Source: Candidatus Limnocylindrales bacterium
Lineage (GTDB): Bacteria > Moduliflexota > Moduliflexia > Moduliflexales > JAUQPW01
Reading direction: 5' to 3'
Length of the DNA stretch: 64,000 bases
Assembly (NCBI GenBank): GCA_035559535.1
Contig: DATMBG010000029.1
Coordinates: 21,415 to 85,414 of the forward strand
Of the stretch, positions 17,893-26,775 are shown piece after piece. The number at the start of each line of letters is the position of its first letter. The stretch's first letter is position 1. Position numbers and translations under genes: made by a program. The notes beneath the pieces are model-generated. The model was not told where the DNA came from. It was given only the letters and a program-made list of their open reading frames with translations, and made no database searches.

Positions 17893-20800
17893 TCACACCG
17901 GAATAGCCGCAATCATTCCATTAAATGCCGTTTCAGTCCGTTTCAGCCCTGTCGCCAACTCACCACGTAGCTGATTTAGCCGATCTGTCAACGGCTGAAG
18001 GATAACCCCTATGTCAACGGCTTCCAACACTTTCTGAATGCTCTCAAACGTGGCCTGAAGCGGCTCCTTGAAGGTAGACGGATCAAATTCGGCAACAATT
18101 TCTTTCGATAACTTGAAGGGTTCGTTTAACTCACTTAACAGTTGAGAAGGCTGTAAGGCAGCCACCAACCCCTTTACCTCGTCTACCAGATTTTGTAGTT
18201 GGACGATAATCGGTCCCGGGTCCAGGCCGACGATGATCGTTTTCACTTCGTCTGCAGCACCGCTCAGCTCATTAAGGATTAACTGTAAATCAAGGCCGTC
18301 CAGTCGTTGGAATAACCCGTTGAGTACCTCTTGCACCTGATGGGTAAGCGCCTGGGGGTCAAGCGAAAAGAGGGCTGTTTTCAACCGCTCAAAAGAGACT
18401 TTAATCTGCTCCTGCAAAATACGCGGATCAAAGTTCCGTAACTGCTGCTTGATAGCATCGTAGAGTTGATGGATCTCGGTAGTCAGGTTTAAGGGATTGG
18501 CTAATCGAAACACACGTCGGATGGAATCGGGAGAGACGTTCTCTTTAGCCCATATCGGAATCAGCGATTCCAGTTTTTCTCTTATCTCGGTGTTGTATCG
18601 GTTGATCAGATCCATCGACGGCTCAAGATGTGCCAGCGTGTTGATTTGTACCTGGGCGTGTTGCAGATCGTTCACGGCCTGCGTGATGGCAGCATTGCGC
18701 AACGGATTTAAGTCTTCTACAGAGGCAGACAATGAAACGTGTACCGGGCCACCATGGGCTTCAAAGGAAGCATGCATCGAATCGTAGGGTCCTTTAAGCG
18801 ATGCGAGCAGTCCCCCCACGTTCAGTTGTTGGAGTAGACCGTTCACCGTGGTGGCCTTTTCTCTCACGACCTGAAAAACTCGCTTTGGATCAAAGGCATC
18901 CACGGCGCTGCGCAGAACGGCAAAGATCTCTGAGATTAATCCCACGTGATCCGATGTGAGATTGGCCAGAGGTGCGGCCAGCACATTGAAGATATCTGTG
19001 AGCGGTTTTAGCAGGATAGCCGGATCAAAGTTATCCAGTGCAGCCATGATTTTGTCGAATGCTCCCACCAAGGGGTTGAGCAGGCGATCCGGAGAAATCT
19101 TATCCAGTGCTCCTTTCACCTGATTAATTACCTCGCTCAATTTAGCTGAGAGCCCGGTGACGTCAATTTTTCGAACCTGGGCCTTGATATCGTCTATCGC
19201 TTCTCGCAGTGGGCGAATCAGTTCTACAGGTGAGATCTTATCCCATGCACCAGCCAGTTGGGCGTGTAGATCGATCAAAGGTTTAAGGAGCATGGCGGGT
19301 GAGACCCTGTCCAGTTCTTGTTGAGCACGCGTGTACCATTCATCCAGCGGTTTGAGCAACACTTCCAATTTGAGCGTATCCAGATGAGAAATAATCGGGG
19401 CAAACAGGTTGTCCAGCGGCTTAAGTAGCACCTCCGGTGCAAGCTGACCAAAACGTTGGAGGACACTCTCCACGCTGGTCTCGATTTCACCCAGGGCTTT
19501 TTTTGGAATCTCCAGCAACTTGTCGAACTCTGCCATCAGCGCATCGGTGATTTGAACTGAAAAGTCAATCTTTACCATCACTTCCACCGAGACCTTCAGG
19601 GCACCGATGGTAAATTCGTTCAATGATGAAACATCAATCTTCTTCAGCGTATCGCGCATCTCGTTGATCTGGGCGACAACAGGATCAACAATCGGATCGA
19701 AATCAATACTTCCCAGCGAACTCAGCATCCCTTCCAACTTCTGGCGTACCGCTTCGACCGTACCCGCCACGTCCAGGCTCTGAAGCTGATCATTGATGCC
19801 TTGCAGCATTCCTTGAAGTTGTGTTTTGACCTTCTCAATCTCACCTTTGACGGCATTTAGACCATCACGCACCTGCTGTAATGCCTGCCCGACGGTGTTT
19901 TTGAATTGATCAACTAAAGGCCGGATCGTCTCCTGCAGGGTTTGTTTTACACCGTTAAGGAAGTCTTCGATCTGTTGCTGAATGTGAAAGCGAAAGTTAC
20001 CCTGTTCGTCGTAGCTTCCAAGCGTTGAAGCCATGGATCTCAGGGTATCCTTGATTTGCGTAAAGACAGCACGGATCGAGGCAATGGCTTCGAACAGTGC
20101 CCCGTCGAGCGCATCTAAAACAGATTGAAGCTGTTTTTGCAGGTCGGTCAGCTTCCCTGTCCATTGACTCAGATCGAATTTTCCAATCACTCCGTTGATT
20201 TGATCGAAAATCCCTTCGATCTTCTGTCGGATGAGATCCAGATCGAGTCCGCGGATTGCTTCTTCAATGTGCCCAATGGCTTGGGTAAATTTATCGCGGA
20301 TGTTGCCCAGGTCAATGATCTCGATCTGCAGGAAGTTCTCGAATTGTTGTTGCAGGGCATGTGAAAGCCCATCGGCAGTGGCAATAGGTTGATCGAGGAA
20401 ACGGCGCAGGGTCATAGTAATGGAAGCCAGGGCATCGACCAGTTGTTGAAAGCTGGCCCGCACAGAAGCAAAATGAGTCGTATTGGTGAAGTTGCCTTGC
20501 TCGAACTCGGTACGGACCCGGTCCATGGCGTTGATCAGATCGGCTTTAAGGGTGTTAATTGTCGATAGCTTTTCGGTCGAGATCGCCGCATCGAGATTAC
20601 CCGAAATGACCAGGGCCAGGTTCTCGCCCGGCAAGATCAGCCGCACCAAATCGGTAACTTTCTCACGTAGATAGGCCAACAAACGATTTTCGAGTGTGCC
20701 GGGGTCACCCCGGAGGAGCGGTTGAATCTCCTCATATAACCTTTGAACGTTCTCGCTCCATTGCCTGATCTGGCCGAATTCGCCGGAGATAAACTCACCT

Positions 20801-21234
20801 TTGATCTGTGTCATTCGATCGGCTGCTTCGGTGATCAATTCCCGCGCACTGGGTGGAATAAGTGACGCAATATTTTGGAGCCCCTGGAGACCGGTCAGCA
20901 GTTGTCCAGAAAGATTGTCTGCGGAAAGGTTTCTGAGGCTTTCCAGCCTGGCATTAAGGGGTTGAATTAAGGAAGGTGGATCCGGAAAGGCGTTCACCGC
21001 CTGCCGGAATTGGGCTGATGCTCCTCCGGTCACTGCGTCGGTGTTGACCGAAACCCGGGCAGAAAAATTCTGATCCAGTTTTATTGCCAGAGACGCCGAC
21101 AAATGGGATGGATTGATCTTCTCTAAAAGTTTCAACACCCCGGCGACTCCTGTTCCTGCGGCTTCATCTCCCAGCACGGGAGCCAGAATATTTGTTAATT
21201 GTTCTTGCGTGGGTAGCTGTTGTAAAAGTCCCAT
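17893..21234 (-). CDS. tape measure protein built of 23-residue repeats
   Basis: 1113 aa from ATG 21234 (GGGAAAAGCTTT upstream); an upstream ATG at 21285 would overlap the previous gene. The protein is almost entirely helical, with no signal peptide and no clear membrane segment. Two blocks, residues about 597-757 and 934-1094, each hold seven unbroken 23-residue units with the pattern D-P-x2-L-L-x-P-L-x6-I-x3-L-x2-L (examples SPAMLLKPLIDLHAQL, SPDRLLNPLVGAFDKI, DPGPIIVQLQNLVDEV). Weaker units occur before and between them. Position after the Mu gpN-like gene, size and helical nature identify a tape measure that sets tube length. The absence of hydrophobic segments differs from many phage tape measures that insert in membranes. 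Confidence 0.75.
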   Translation of the reverse strand: MGLLQQLPTQEQLTNILAPVLGDEAAGTGVAGVLKLLEKINPSHLSASLAIKLDQNFSARVSVNTDAVTGGASAQFRQAVNAFPDPPSLIQPLNARLESLRNLSADNLSGQLLTGLQGLQNIASLIPPSARELITEAADRMTQIKGEFISGEFGQIRQWSENVQRLYEEIQPLLRGDPGTLENRLLAYLREKVTDLVRLILPGENLALVISGNLDAAISTEKLSTINTLKADLINAMDRVRTEFEQGNFTNTTHFASVRASFQQLVDALASITMTLRRFLDQPIATADGLSHALQQQFENFLQIEIIDLGNIRDKFTQAIGHIEEAIRGLDLDLIRQKIEGIFDQINGVIGKFDLSQWTGKLTDLQKQLQSVLDALDGALFEAIASIRAVFTQIKDTLRSMASTLGSYDEQGNFRFHIQQQIEDFLNGVKQTLQETIRPLVDQFKNTVGQALQQVRDGLNAVKGEIEKVKTQLQGMLQGINDQLQSLDVAGTVEAVRQKLEGMLSSLGSIDFDPIVDPVVAQINEMRDTLKKIDVSSLNEFTIGALKVSVEVMVKIDFSVQITDALMAEFDKLLEIPKKALGEIETSVESVLQRFGQLAPEVLLKPLDNLFAPIISHLDTLKLEVLLKPLDEWYTRAQQELDRVSPAMLLKPLIDLHAQLAGAWDKISPVELIRPLREAIDDIKAQVRKIDVTGLSAKLSEVINQVKGALDKISPDRLLNPLVGAFDKIMAALDNFDPAILLKPLTDIFNVLAAPLANLTSDHVGLISEIFAVLRSAVDAFDPKRVFQVVREKATTVNGLLQQLNVGGLLASLKGPYDSMHASFEAHGGPVHVSLSASVEDLNPLRNAAITQAVNDLQHAQVQINTLAHLEPSMDLINRYNTEIREKLESLIPIWAKENVSPDSIRRVFRLANPLNLTTEIHQLYDAIKQQLRNFDPRILQEQIKVSFERLKTALFSLDPQALTHQVQEVLNGLFQRLDGLDLQLILNELSGAADEVKTIIVGLDPGPIIVQLQNLVDEVKGLVAALQPSQLLSELNEPFKLSKEIVAEFDPSTFKEPLQATFESIQKVLEAVDIGVILQPLTDRLNQLRGELATGLKRTETAFNGMIAAIPV

Positions 21235-21250
21235 AAAGCTTTTCCCGATT

Positions 21251-21832
21251 CTATGGGCCAAACAAATTACGTAGATCGGTGACAACGGTATCCAGGCCCG
21301 TAGTAGCCGCTTTTATCCCATCCAATGCCTGACGTAAAGGCTGGGTGGGATCTCCAAAGTTAGGGATGGAGGACAAAGTATCTATGGCATTCATGGCCGT
21401 ATCTACTAAATTCATGGCATCCTCCAAAATTCCGGTGTCCAGCAAATTTGTTGCAGGAGGCTCCGGCGGCTTAACATATTTTCGTAATTTGATCAGATAC
21501 CGGAAGCTATCCGGGCTCCCTGAAACCTCCACAACCTCCAGATCTTCGATGATCACCTCGGTGATATCGGTTGCGGTGTTGATATCGGCCACGAAGGTTG
21601 TTGGTTCACCTTTATTGAAAATCTCTCGAATTCCATTCAAAAAAGTATCCCGAGCCTCATCCCCGTGTCTGGTACCGACGATCACAATGGCGTTGGGTAC
21701 GGTTCCCATATCCTGGAAATAATTCCCCGCCAGACCCGGAACCCGATGCTCCACCAGCGCCCGGCTTTCCGAGGATTCGATGTACTCAATACCCTCCAGG
21801 GCAAAAGATCCCAGCATAGGTTTGATTTTCAT
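21251..21832 (-). CDS. Mu gpN-like tail/baseplate protein (DNA circulation N-terminal domain-like)
   Basis: 193 aa. Residues 1-120 (MLGSFALEGIEYIESSESRA, HRVPGLAGNYFQDMGT, then EIFNKGEPTTFVAD and a final beta hairpin) resemble the N-terminal beta domain of Mu gpN, often annotated as DNA circularisation protein, which is in fact a baseplate protein. The remaining 70 residues are helical. The start ATG overlaps the preceding gene's stop by 4 bp (ATGA). Here it precedes the tape measure, whereas in Mu it follows it, so the name is a fold-level guess. Confidence 0.55.
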   Translation of the reverse strand: MKIKPMLGSFALEGIEYIESSESRALVEHRVPGLAGNYFQDMGTVPNAIVIVGTRHGDEARDTFLNGIREIFNKGEPTTFVADINTATDITEVIIEDLEVVEVSGSPDSFRYLIKLRKYVKPPEPPATNLLDTGILEDAMNLVDTAMNAIDTLSSIPNFGDPTQPLRQALDGIKAATTGLDTVVTDLRNLFGP

Positions 21833-22821
21833 GTGATATCAATCCCGTGTTGTAAAGCCTGTTCCCGCAAGATATGGACGATTTTTTCGGACAGATCCCT
21901 AAGGGACCCCATCTCCTTACCCTCCGAAGCCTCTACATCGATATTGAAAATGTTTTGAATCTCCACTTTCTCCGACGAATTGATAGGTGTTATCTTCTGA
22001 ATCCGTTGGGAAGAATCAGACCCCCCCTGACCGGAGACAAAGGCGTGAAGCCTTTGAGCAATCTGTTGTCCGGTCATTTCAGGCCAGGACCGAGATGCCA
22101 GAGTACGGCCCGACAAGGTTGAAAAAGAGGTTTGATTCCTTCTTCCTCCTTCCTCTGAAGGTTTAAGTATTTCGGGTCGAGATGCTGATTCTAAGGCGTT
22201 ACGCCATAAAGTTGGAGATAAAATTCCATTCCCCCCTTGATCCTTTTCAACCCTGGTCGATTGATTTAAATCCCCTTCCGGAATCCGAACCCCCTGGTTT
22301 AGCTGCCGGTATTCCCCAAGCTTCTTAACCAACAGAGAGGTAACTGGTTGTCCCTGTCGATTACGCCTTCTAAAGACGACATCCCTTTGCTCTTTCCATG
22401 TTTGCTTGGGATTTAACCGGGATGCGGGGAAAACCGATTTCCGACTTTGGAATGGAGCTTTCCATAAATCCAACGGATCAGAGGACTTTTTCGCTAAAAC
22501 CGGGCTTAAAGAGAGCTTTTCTCTTTCCAGATCAACAGAAGAATTATCCTGAGAAGCAAATCTCCATCTATCCAGAGTAGCTGTCTCCATGACCTTTTCA
22601 GATTGTTCCGGGTATTGAAGTAACTGTCGTAAACGCCCGCTCATTAAGGTCAAAACGCCACCTTCCAGGACATCTCTGGGAACCTGGGTCTGTAAAACAC
22701 AGATAGCATCCATAGCTTTTAAAAAGGTACCCAGCGGTTTAGTTTTTAGACAGAGCTCGGAACGTAACCTTGAAGGACCCGTAGCTTTTACTAAAAATCT
22801 GGTAATACCGGTTCTCATCAA
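21829..22821 (-). CDS. unknown tail-operon protein (330 aa) with conserved-looking C-terminus
   Basis: Residues 1-250 are basic, rich in Ser, Arg and Gln, and look disordered. The last 80 residues appear folded (KVEIQNIFNIDVEA, then LRDLSEKIVHILREQALQHG). The start is coupled to the chaperone-like gene by an ATGA overlap. In many phages the frame after the first assembly chaperone encodes a chaperone extension made by frameshifting, so this gene occupies the slot of a chaperone partner or a tape-measure N-terminal module. I recognise no family. Confidence 0.55.
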   Translation of the reverse strand: MMRTGITRFLVKATGPSRLRSELCLKTKPLGTFLKAMDAICVLQTQVPRDVLEGGVLTLMSGRLRQLLQYPEQSEKVMETATLDRWRFASQDNSSVDLEREKLSLSPVLAKKSSDPLDLWKAPFQSRKSVFPASRLNPKQTWKEQRDVVFRRRNRQGQPVTSLLVKKLGEYRQLNQGVRIPEGDLNQSTRVEKDQGGNGILSPTLWRNALESASRPEILKPSEEGGRRNQTSFSTLSGRTLASRSWPEMTGQQIAQRLHAFVSGQGGSDSSQRIQKITPINSSEKVEIQNIFNIDVEASEGKEMGSLRDLSEKIVHILREQALQHGIDIT

Positions 22822-23309
22822 AATGGAGAAGTCTTTTTAGCCTGATTGAGCAATTCCAGGTAACTGATAATTTGCCCAACCGTCATTTCCTTCACCTGTT
22901 GGGGGGTCCAATTAAATTCCTTTGCCAGCACAAAGAAGGCTTGTACGATGGGAGACTCAGTTATTTCTCGCATTTCATCTTCAGTTGTACTCAGGCCACT
23001 GATATGGTTGATGCGATCAACGAGAAAGCGGACCAGTCCACTATGCAGGTCTGCAATTTCATTTTGTTTAAGTTTAGGCTCTACGACGGCCCTCTGAATC
23101 ATAAGCACGGAGGTCAAGACTTCATCCTCTTTGGCGGCTTTGGCGATGAGTTGAACATCCTTTACGGTAAGGGGTCGAAGCCTGATCTTTTTTCTGGGTT
23201 CACCCTCGGGGGGCCTACCGTCTGGCGTAGGATACAGGATTTCGGGTGGAATCTCGATTTCAAAGGTCATTTCTTTGCCGGCTAAAAGTTCTTCGGGGGT
23301 AATAAACAT
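22818..23309 (-). CDS. tail assembly chaperone-like protein
   Basis: 163 aa, acidic and helical: a short beta start (FEIEIPPEILYPT), LRPLTVKDVQLIAKAAKED, then helices ending in QQVKEMTVGQIISYLELLNQ. The location directly after the tube gene and before the tape measure is that of gpG/XkdN-type tail assembly chaperones, and size and helical content fit. These proteins bind the tape measure during tube polymerisation. The terminal codons GCT AAA AAG offer no canonical seven-base slippery site, so a programmed frameshift into the next gene is not supported. Confidence 0.6.
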   Translation of the reverse strand: MFITPEELLAGKEMTFEIEIPPEILYPTPDGRPPEGEPRKKIRLRPLTVKDVQLIAKAAKEDEVLTSVLMIQRAVVEPKLKQNEIADLHSGLVRFLVDRINHISGLSTTEDEMREITESPIVQAFFVLAKEFNWTPQQVKEMTVGQIISYLELLNQAKKTSPF

Positions 23310-23356
23310 AGTTTTTCTCTCCTAGGAAACCTCATGGATTTTGTTTAGATCACCTC

Positions 23357-23860
23357 TTATGTGGGAACTTCAGTATCCTGGATACTGATGCGTTTGGCTT
23401 TGAAAGATAGTTTTTCAAGGACAAAGTCATCTTCCGGTAAGCTAAATTGCCAGGTATCGAACATGACGCCGTAAACCGTTAGAATACTATTTCCTGCATC
23501 TCCTGGGGGCATTAAATTGTCGAGGATAATTTTCATATTGAAACTGGGGATCCTAAAACCGGTAGTTTCTTCATTTTCAGCATATGGGCCCAACATTAAT
23601 TTTAGAAGCGCGCCGTTAATAAAAGCCCGCTCGACCGTTCCCTCGATGATAATATTGCCTGCCCTTAACTCCTTGGGAGCCCGAGAACCCAGTTCGTGAA
23701 AAAATTTAACTTCCGTTGAAATTTGGATGGATACGTTGGTCACCCGACCTACAAGCCCGTCTTCACCCAGGTAACCGGTAAAGACACCCGTATCCAGGCC
23801 ATCTGGATCACTCAACGTCAAAACCCCATCGGTACCATAAAAAGCATGGGTATTAAACAT
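23357..23860 (-). CDS. tail tube protein
   Basis: 167 aa of the phage tube / Hcp-like beta-barrel type, with VTNVSIQISTEVKFFHELGS, IEGTVERAFINGALLKLMLG and a C-terminal strand pair (LEKLSFKAKRISI). It polymerises as stacked hexamers inside the sheath and forms the delivery channel. It starts 10 bp after the sheath stop, and there is only one tube gene, unlike Afp/PVC-type systems, which carry two or more. The ring-lining surface cannot be judged from sequence alone. Confidence 0.85.
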   Translation of the reverse strand: MFNTHAFYGTDGVLTLSDPDGLDTGVFTGYLGEDGLVGRVTNVSIQISTEVKFFHELGSRAPKELRAGNIIIEGTVERAFINGALLKLMLGPYAENEETTGFRIPSFNMKIILDNLMPPGDAGNSILTVYGVMFDTWQFSLPEDDFVLEKLSFKAKRISIQDTEVPT

Positions 23861-23870
23861 GGTAACCTCC

Positions 23871-25559
23871 TCAGCTTAAGTTCATGATAACGCGGATCAC
23901 GTCAATACTGAAGGTAGGATTGAGATCCATAACCACCAGCACTTCTCCTCGAATCTCCATGGCGCGATCTGCCGAGACGGTAAGTTTGTATCCGGTCAGA
24001 AATTCCCGGAGGATCAAATCCGATAGAAAGCTATCAAGGGTGGTGCGCAGGTTTTCCCTCACCCGCCTGTTGTTTAACTTGCCAATATATTGGTTTGCAC
24101 CCAGGCGGGTACCTTCTTTAACGTAGTCCACGATCCGACGCAGGGTAATTTGTTTAAATGCTTCGTCATCGGTGGTAATCCCTTTAACGACCCGGATACC
24201 CCGCTTTTTCTGTAGGGTAAGCACACGGTTTTGTACCAGCGCCTTCAGCTCACCGTAATTGTACTCCATGGCCAGATCCTCAATACCGGCCAGGGTCTTA
24301 TTGGTCAGGCTGATGTGGGGAGATAAAGAACTCAGCTTACCGGCTACAGCCGCTGCGGCAAAATAGGGGGGCAAATCTACTACCTGGCCGGTTTGAGGAT
24401 CTTTTTCTCTAAGACCCGGTGCTACCAAAACAATCCGCTTATCGGCAATTTCGTTGGCATTCTCCAGGATCTTTTCCATTTCACTGCTATCGGTTCCAAC
24501 CACGGCCATACGTTCACGACCCAGATTTTCCGTCTTTTCCACATGACCCAAAATGGCTGCTTTGATATCTGAGAATTTGAGTCCTGCGACCACCACGATT
24601 TGTACATTTTGCTCGACCAGGTTATCCAGAGCAGCCTGGAAATGACTTAAGGATACCGTTCCGTTCTCCCCCCCTGAAAAGGCCTCAAATCTTGGGGTTG
24701 TCTTGGGCAGGCCATCTCCTTTTGTTTCGACGACCTCTACCAATCTGGAAGGATTCTCTTCATCCTTAAGCCGTTGAGCCAGGTAAGAAATGCTGGGAAC
24801 GATATAAACTTCCTGAGTATTGCCATATCGTAAGGTAACTTTTCGCAGGCTTTCTTTAGGTACCCAGTAGCTGGCCAGTACCTCTGCCGTTGAGGAGGGC
24901 GGGATCGCAAACGTCAGCGTACGATTGGTTGGATTCACCTGAACTACACTGGTAGAAGCCTGGGTTTGCTTAAGCTGATATTTTTTCGCTAATCCCTGCT
25001 CCAGGACTACTACACTGCCTATACTCGATTCTGCACCGTTACCACCTTCCGCGGCCTGCGGTTGAAGAATTTTCTGGGCTGAAAGCACAAAAGATCCGTT
25101 ACTGCGGGCAACCACTTCCTTACTGACGAGTTCCTGGACTTCAGCCTCCTCAATCCGAATCTGTAGTCGATTCCCCCAGGTACCCGGGGTCCTGGCTTTT
25201 AAGGTCAGAACCGGAGCATTACTTTCATTGGATATCTGATAGGTTGCTCCCCTGGCTGTTTTTTCGTCCAACACCCGTTGCGCATAAACGGTACGGGCTC
25301 CATTATCAAAGAGAAATTTGAGGGCTCGAACTAGGGTGAGATTACTTTCCCCTCCTTTCAGGTCCCATTCCTCTATTTCCCCAAACCTGGCCCGCCCTTC
25401 CTCAAAACTACTCAGGTTTTCGATCTTACTACTTCCCATCTCAGCCGTTCCGATAATACCCACGTTTCCCGTAGCAATAGCTCCAATGGTCAGAAGCCCT
25501 TCAGCCCGGACCTCGATGTAAGTACCGGGAAGGATAGTTTCCGTAATAACTTCGGCCAT
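23871..25559 (-). CDS. contractile tail sheath protein
   Basis: 562 aa. The N-terminal arm (MAEVITETILPGTYIEVRAE) is the usual sheath start. The middle holds a variable insert (residues 130-260) and a subtilisin-like domain region with VVVAGLKFSDIKAAILGHVE and ADKRIVLVAPGL. The C-terminal domain is canonical (DEAFKQITLRRIVDYVKEG, NNRRVRENLRTTLDSFL, VLVVMDLNPTFSIDVIRV). It contracts to drive the tube. A single sheath gene of this length resembles Mu-like tails and R-type particles more than three-sheath Afp/PVC clusters. It lies 12 bp after the DUF4255 gene. Confidence 0.93.
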   Translation of the reverse strand: MAEVITETILPGTYIEVRAEGLLTIGAIATGNVGIIGTAEMGSSKIENLSSFEEGRARFGEIEEWDLKGGESNLTLVRALKFLFDNGARTVYAQRVLDEKTARGATYQISNESNAPVLTLKARTPGTWGNRLQIRIEEAEVQELVSKEVVARSNGSFVLSAQKILQPQAAEGGNGAESSIGSVVVLEQGLAKKYQLKQTQASTSVVQVNPTNRTLTFAIPPSSTAEVLASYWVPKESLRKVTLRYGNTQEVYIVPSISYLAQRLKDEENPSRLVEVVETKGDGLPKTTPRFEAFSGGENGTVSLSHFQAALDNLVEQNVQIVVVAGLKFSDIKAAILGHVEKTENLGRERMAVVGTDSSEMEKILENANEIADKRIVLVAPGLREKDPQTGQVVDLPPYFAAAAVAGKLSSLSPHISLTNKTLAGIEDLAMEYNYGELKALVQNRVLTLQKKRGIRVVKGITTDDEAFKQITLRRIVDYVKEGTRLGANQYIGKLNNRRVRENLRTTLDSFLSDLILREFLTGYKLTVSADRAMEIRGEVLVVMDLNPTFSIDVIRVIMNLS

Positions 25560-25571
25560 AAGGATACCTCT

Positions 25572-26156
25572 CTAGGTTTTGTTGGTTGACGGTGGAACAG
25601 AGTAGGTCAAACGTCCTCGTTTGATAACTAATGACTCCGGGGGATGTTGCCCCATATCCACATCAATTCTCTTAATAAGACCGCTGCTCACTTCCCGACC
25701 TTCCTCAGACTCAAATACAAATCTGTAGCCTAAGGGTTGTTTCCAAACAGGGAAGGGTGAGCCAACCGATGGATGATGTAACACGTTTTCCACAGGCTCC
25801 AGACGTGCAGGCTGGAGCTTCACGAATCCTTTTTGTTTTAACAAGGCAGGATTGAATTTCAATTTATTTTGAAGTTTTTCGGAAATTTCCTGGACCGAAT
25901 CCCCGTTGTTGGCCCATATCTCCAGCATCAAGAAGCCCCTGTAGGTCTCTTCCAACACTTCGCCTTTCTCCCCATCTCCGGTACGAATCAAACGCCCGAT
26001 TCCTGTGCCCTTATAATCTTCAATGGTTAGGGACATGACAACGGCTGGAATCTCGCTGCCGGTGGAAGGTTTCTTCACTCCCAAGCTTCCGGCAGATAAC
26101 ACAGGCTCCGGAGAAGCAGATAAAACTTCCACAAGTCTATCAATTATCCGGTACAT
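25572..26156 (-). CDS. DUF4255-family protein (Pvc16-like tail cap/terminator)
   Basis: 194 aa. MYRIIDRLVEVLSASPEP with AVVMSLTIEDYKG, then YRGFLMLEIWANN and a middle helix, then YRFVFESEEGREVSSGLIKR, match the pattern of the DUF4255 family that in PVC and AFP (Pvc16/Afp16) caps the sheath-tube end. Presence of this family together with the absence of head genes supports a CIS rather than a prophage. It starts 26 bp after the winged-helix-like gene and 12 bp before the sheath. Confidence 0.7.
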   Translation of the reverse strand: MYRIIDRLVEVLSASPEPVLSAGSLGVKKPSTGSEIPAVVMSLTIEDYKGTGIGRLIRTGDGEKGEVLEETYRGFLMLEIWANNGDSVQEISEKLQNKLKFNPALLKQKGFVKLQPARLEPVENVLHHPSVGSPFPVWKQPLGYRFVFESEEGREVSSGLIKRIDVDMGQHPPESLVIKRGRLTYSVPPSTNKT

Positions 26157-26182
26157 CCTCCCGTTAACTCAAATAGACAGGT

Positions 26183-26509
26183 TTAGGGTTCTAATTCCTT
26201 TTTCCCCTGGGTTTTGTCGGTCAGTTCACGTAAAAATACCTTTATTTCTTTCAACCGATTTTTATTCAGTCCGTAGATTTTTGGAGAAGGGAGGATTTCT
26301 CGTTTTATCAACCATCCCTTTGAGACCAAAAAATCAAGGACTTCTTGAACGGCTTTTCCATCTATTTTAGCCTGACTTTTTGGAGTCCACCACTTGAGAA
26401 TCCCTTCCAGGGTATCTTTTGCGTCAGGGTGTTCGGTTAAGTAATGGAGAATTTCTTCAATCAATTTCTGACGAGCCCTGAAAGATTCTTTTTCCTTTGG
26501 AGAATTCAT
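26183..26509 (-). CDS. small winged-helix-like protein, first gene of tail operon
   Basis: 108 aa, strongly charged, with three helices followed by a wing-like end (VQEVLDFLVSKGWLIKREI, then SPKIYGLNKNRLKEI). The fold guess is a winged helix such as those found in transcription factors or in small DNA- or protein-binding adaptors. No ribosome site precedes ATG 26509, and the predicted sigma-54 promoter ends about 12 bp before it, so a nearly leaderless message is possible. It is the first gene of the operon, so an autoregulatory or assembly-control role is plausible but unproven. Confidence 0.55.
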   Translation of the reverse strand: MNSPKEKESFRARQKLIEEILHYLTEHPDAKDTLEGILKWWTPKSQAKIDGKAVQEVLDFLVSKGWLIKREILPSPKIYGLNKNRLKEIKVFLRELTDKTQGKKELEP

Positions 26510-26521
26510 ATGTGACAGAGA

Positions 26522-26537
26522 AGCAAATAGAATACCA
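26522..26537 (-). promoter_or_regulatory. sigma-54-like -24/-12 promoter
   Basis: Read on the minus strand it is TGGTATTCTATTTGCT, against the consensus TGGCACG-N4-TTGCW: the GG and GC dinucleotides have the correct 10-bp separation and TTGC is intact, while the CAC part is not. Transcription would begin near 26511, just before the first tail gene. An NtrC-like activator gene lies immediately upstream, which raises the prior for the site. Confidence 0.4.
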
Positions 26538-26670
26538 GGTAAATTTGATTTTTAACCCCTTCATTTATAAGAACTTCTGGCTCCCTCTGAAGGGGATATG
26601 GCTTATGAACCCCACCGGTTTTTCGGTTGTTTTTCCAGGAAATCCCCTGGGGTAGAAGAAAAGAGAAATG

Positions 26671-26686
26671 GAGGTAAATTTACCTC
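26671..26686. promoter_or_regulatory. 16-bp perfect palindrome, putative activator site
   Basis: GAGGTAAATTTACCTC is a perfect inverted repeat in the 266-bp gap between the regulator gene and the tail operon. It lies about 160-175 bp upstream of the predicted sigma-54 start point, a usual distance for enhancer binding by NtrC-type activators with a Fis-like helix-turn-helix. A further short inverted pair (CCAGG...CCTGG) lies at about 26635-26651. Confidence 0.5.
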
Positions 26687-26775
26687 AGAAAGTGAGGGAT
26701 ACTTACCGCAGTTTCTGAATCCAGAAAGGGGGGGTTGAATCAAAGGGATGGGGCTACAGGAAAAGATGGATCCGG

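Noticed and set aside
22790-22840. Programmed -1 frameshift joining the chaperone-like gene to the next gene
   Set aside because: Near the stop the codons are GCT AAA AAG, which is no canonical seven-base slippery site, and the ATGA overlap explains coupling well.
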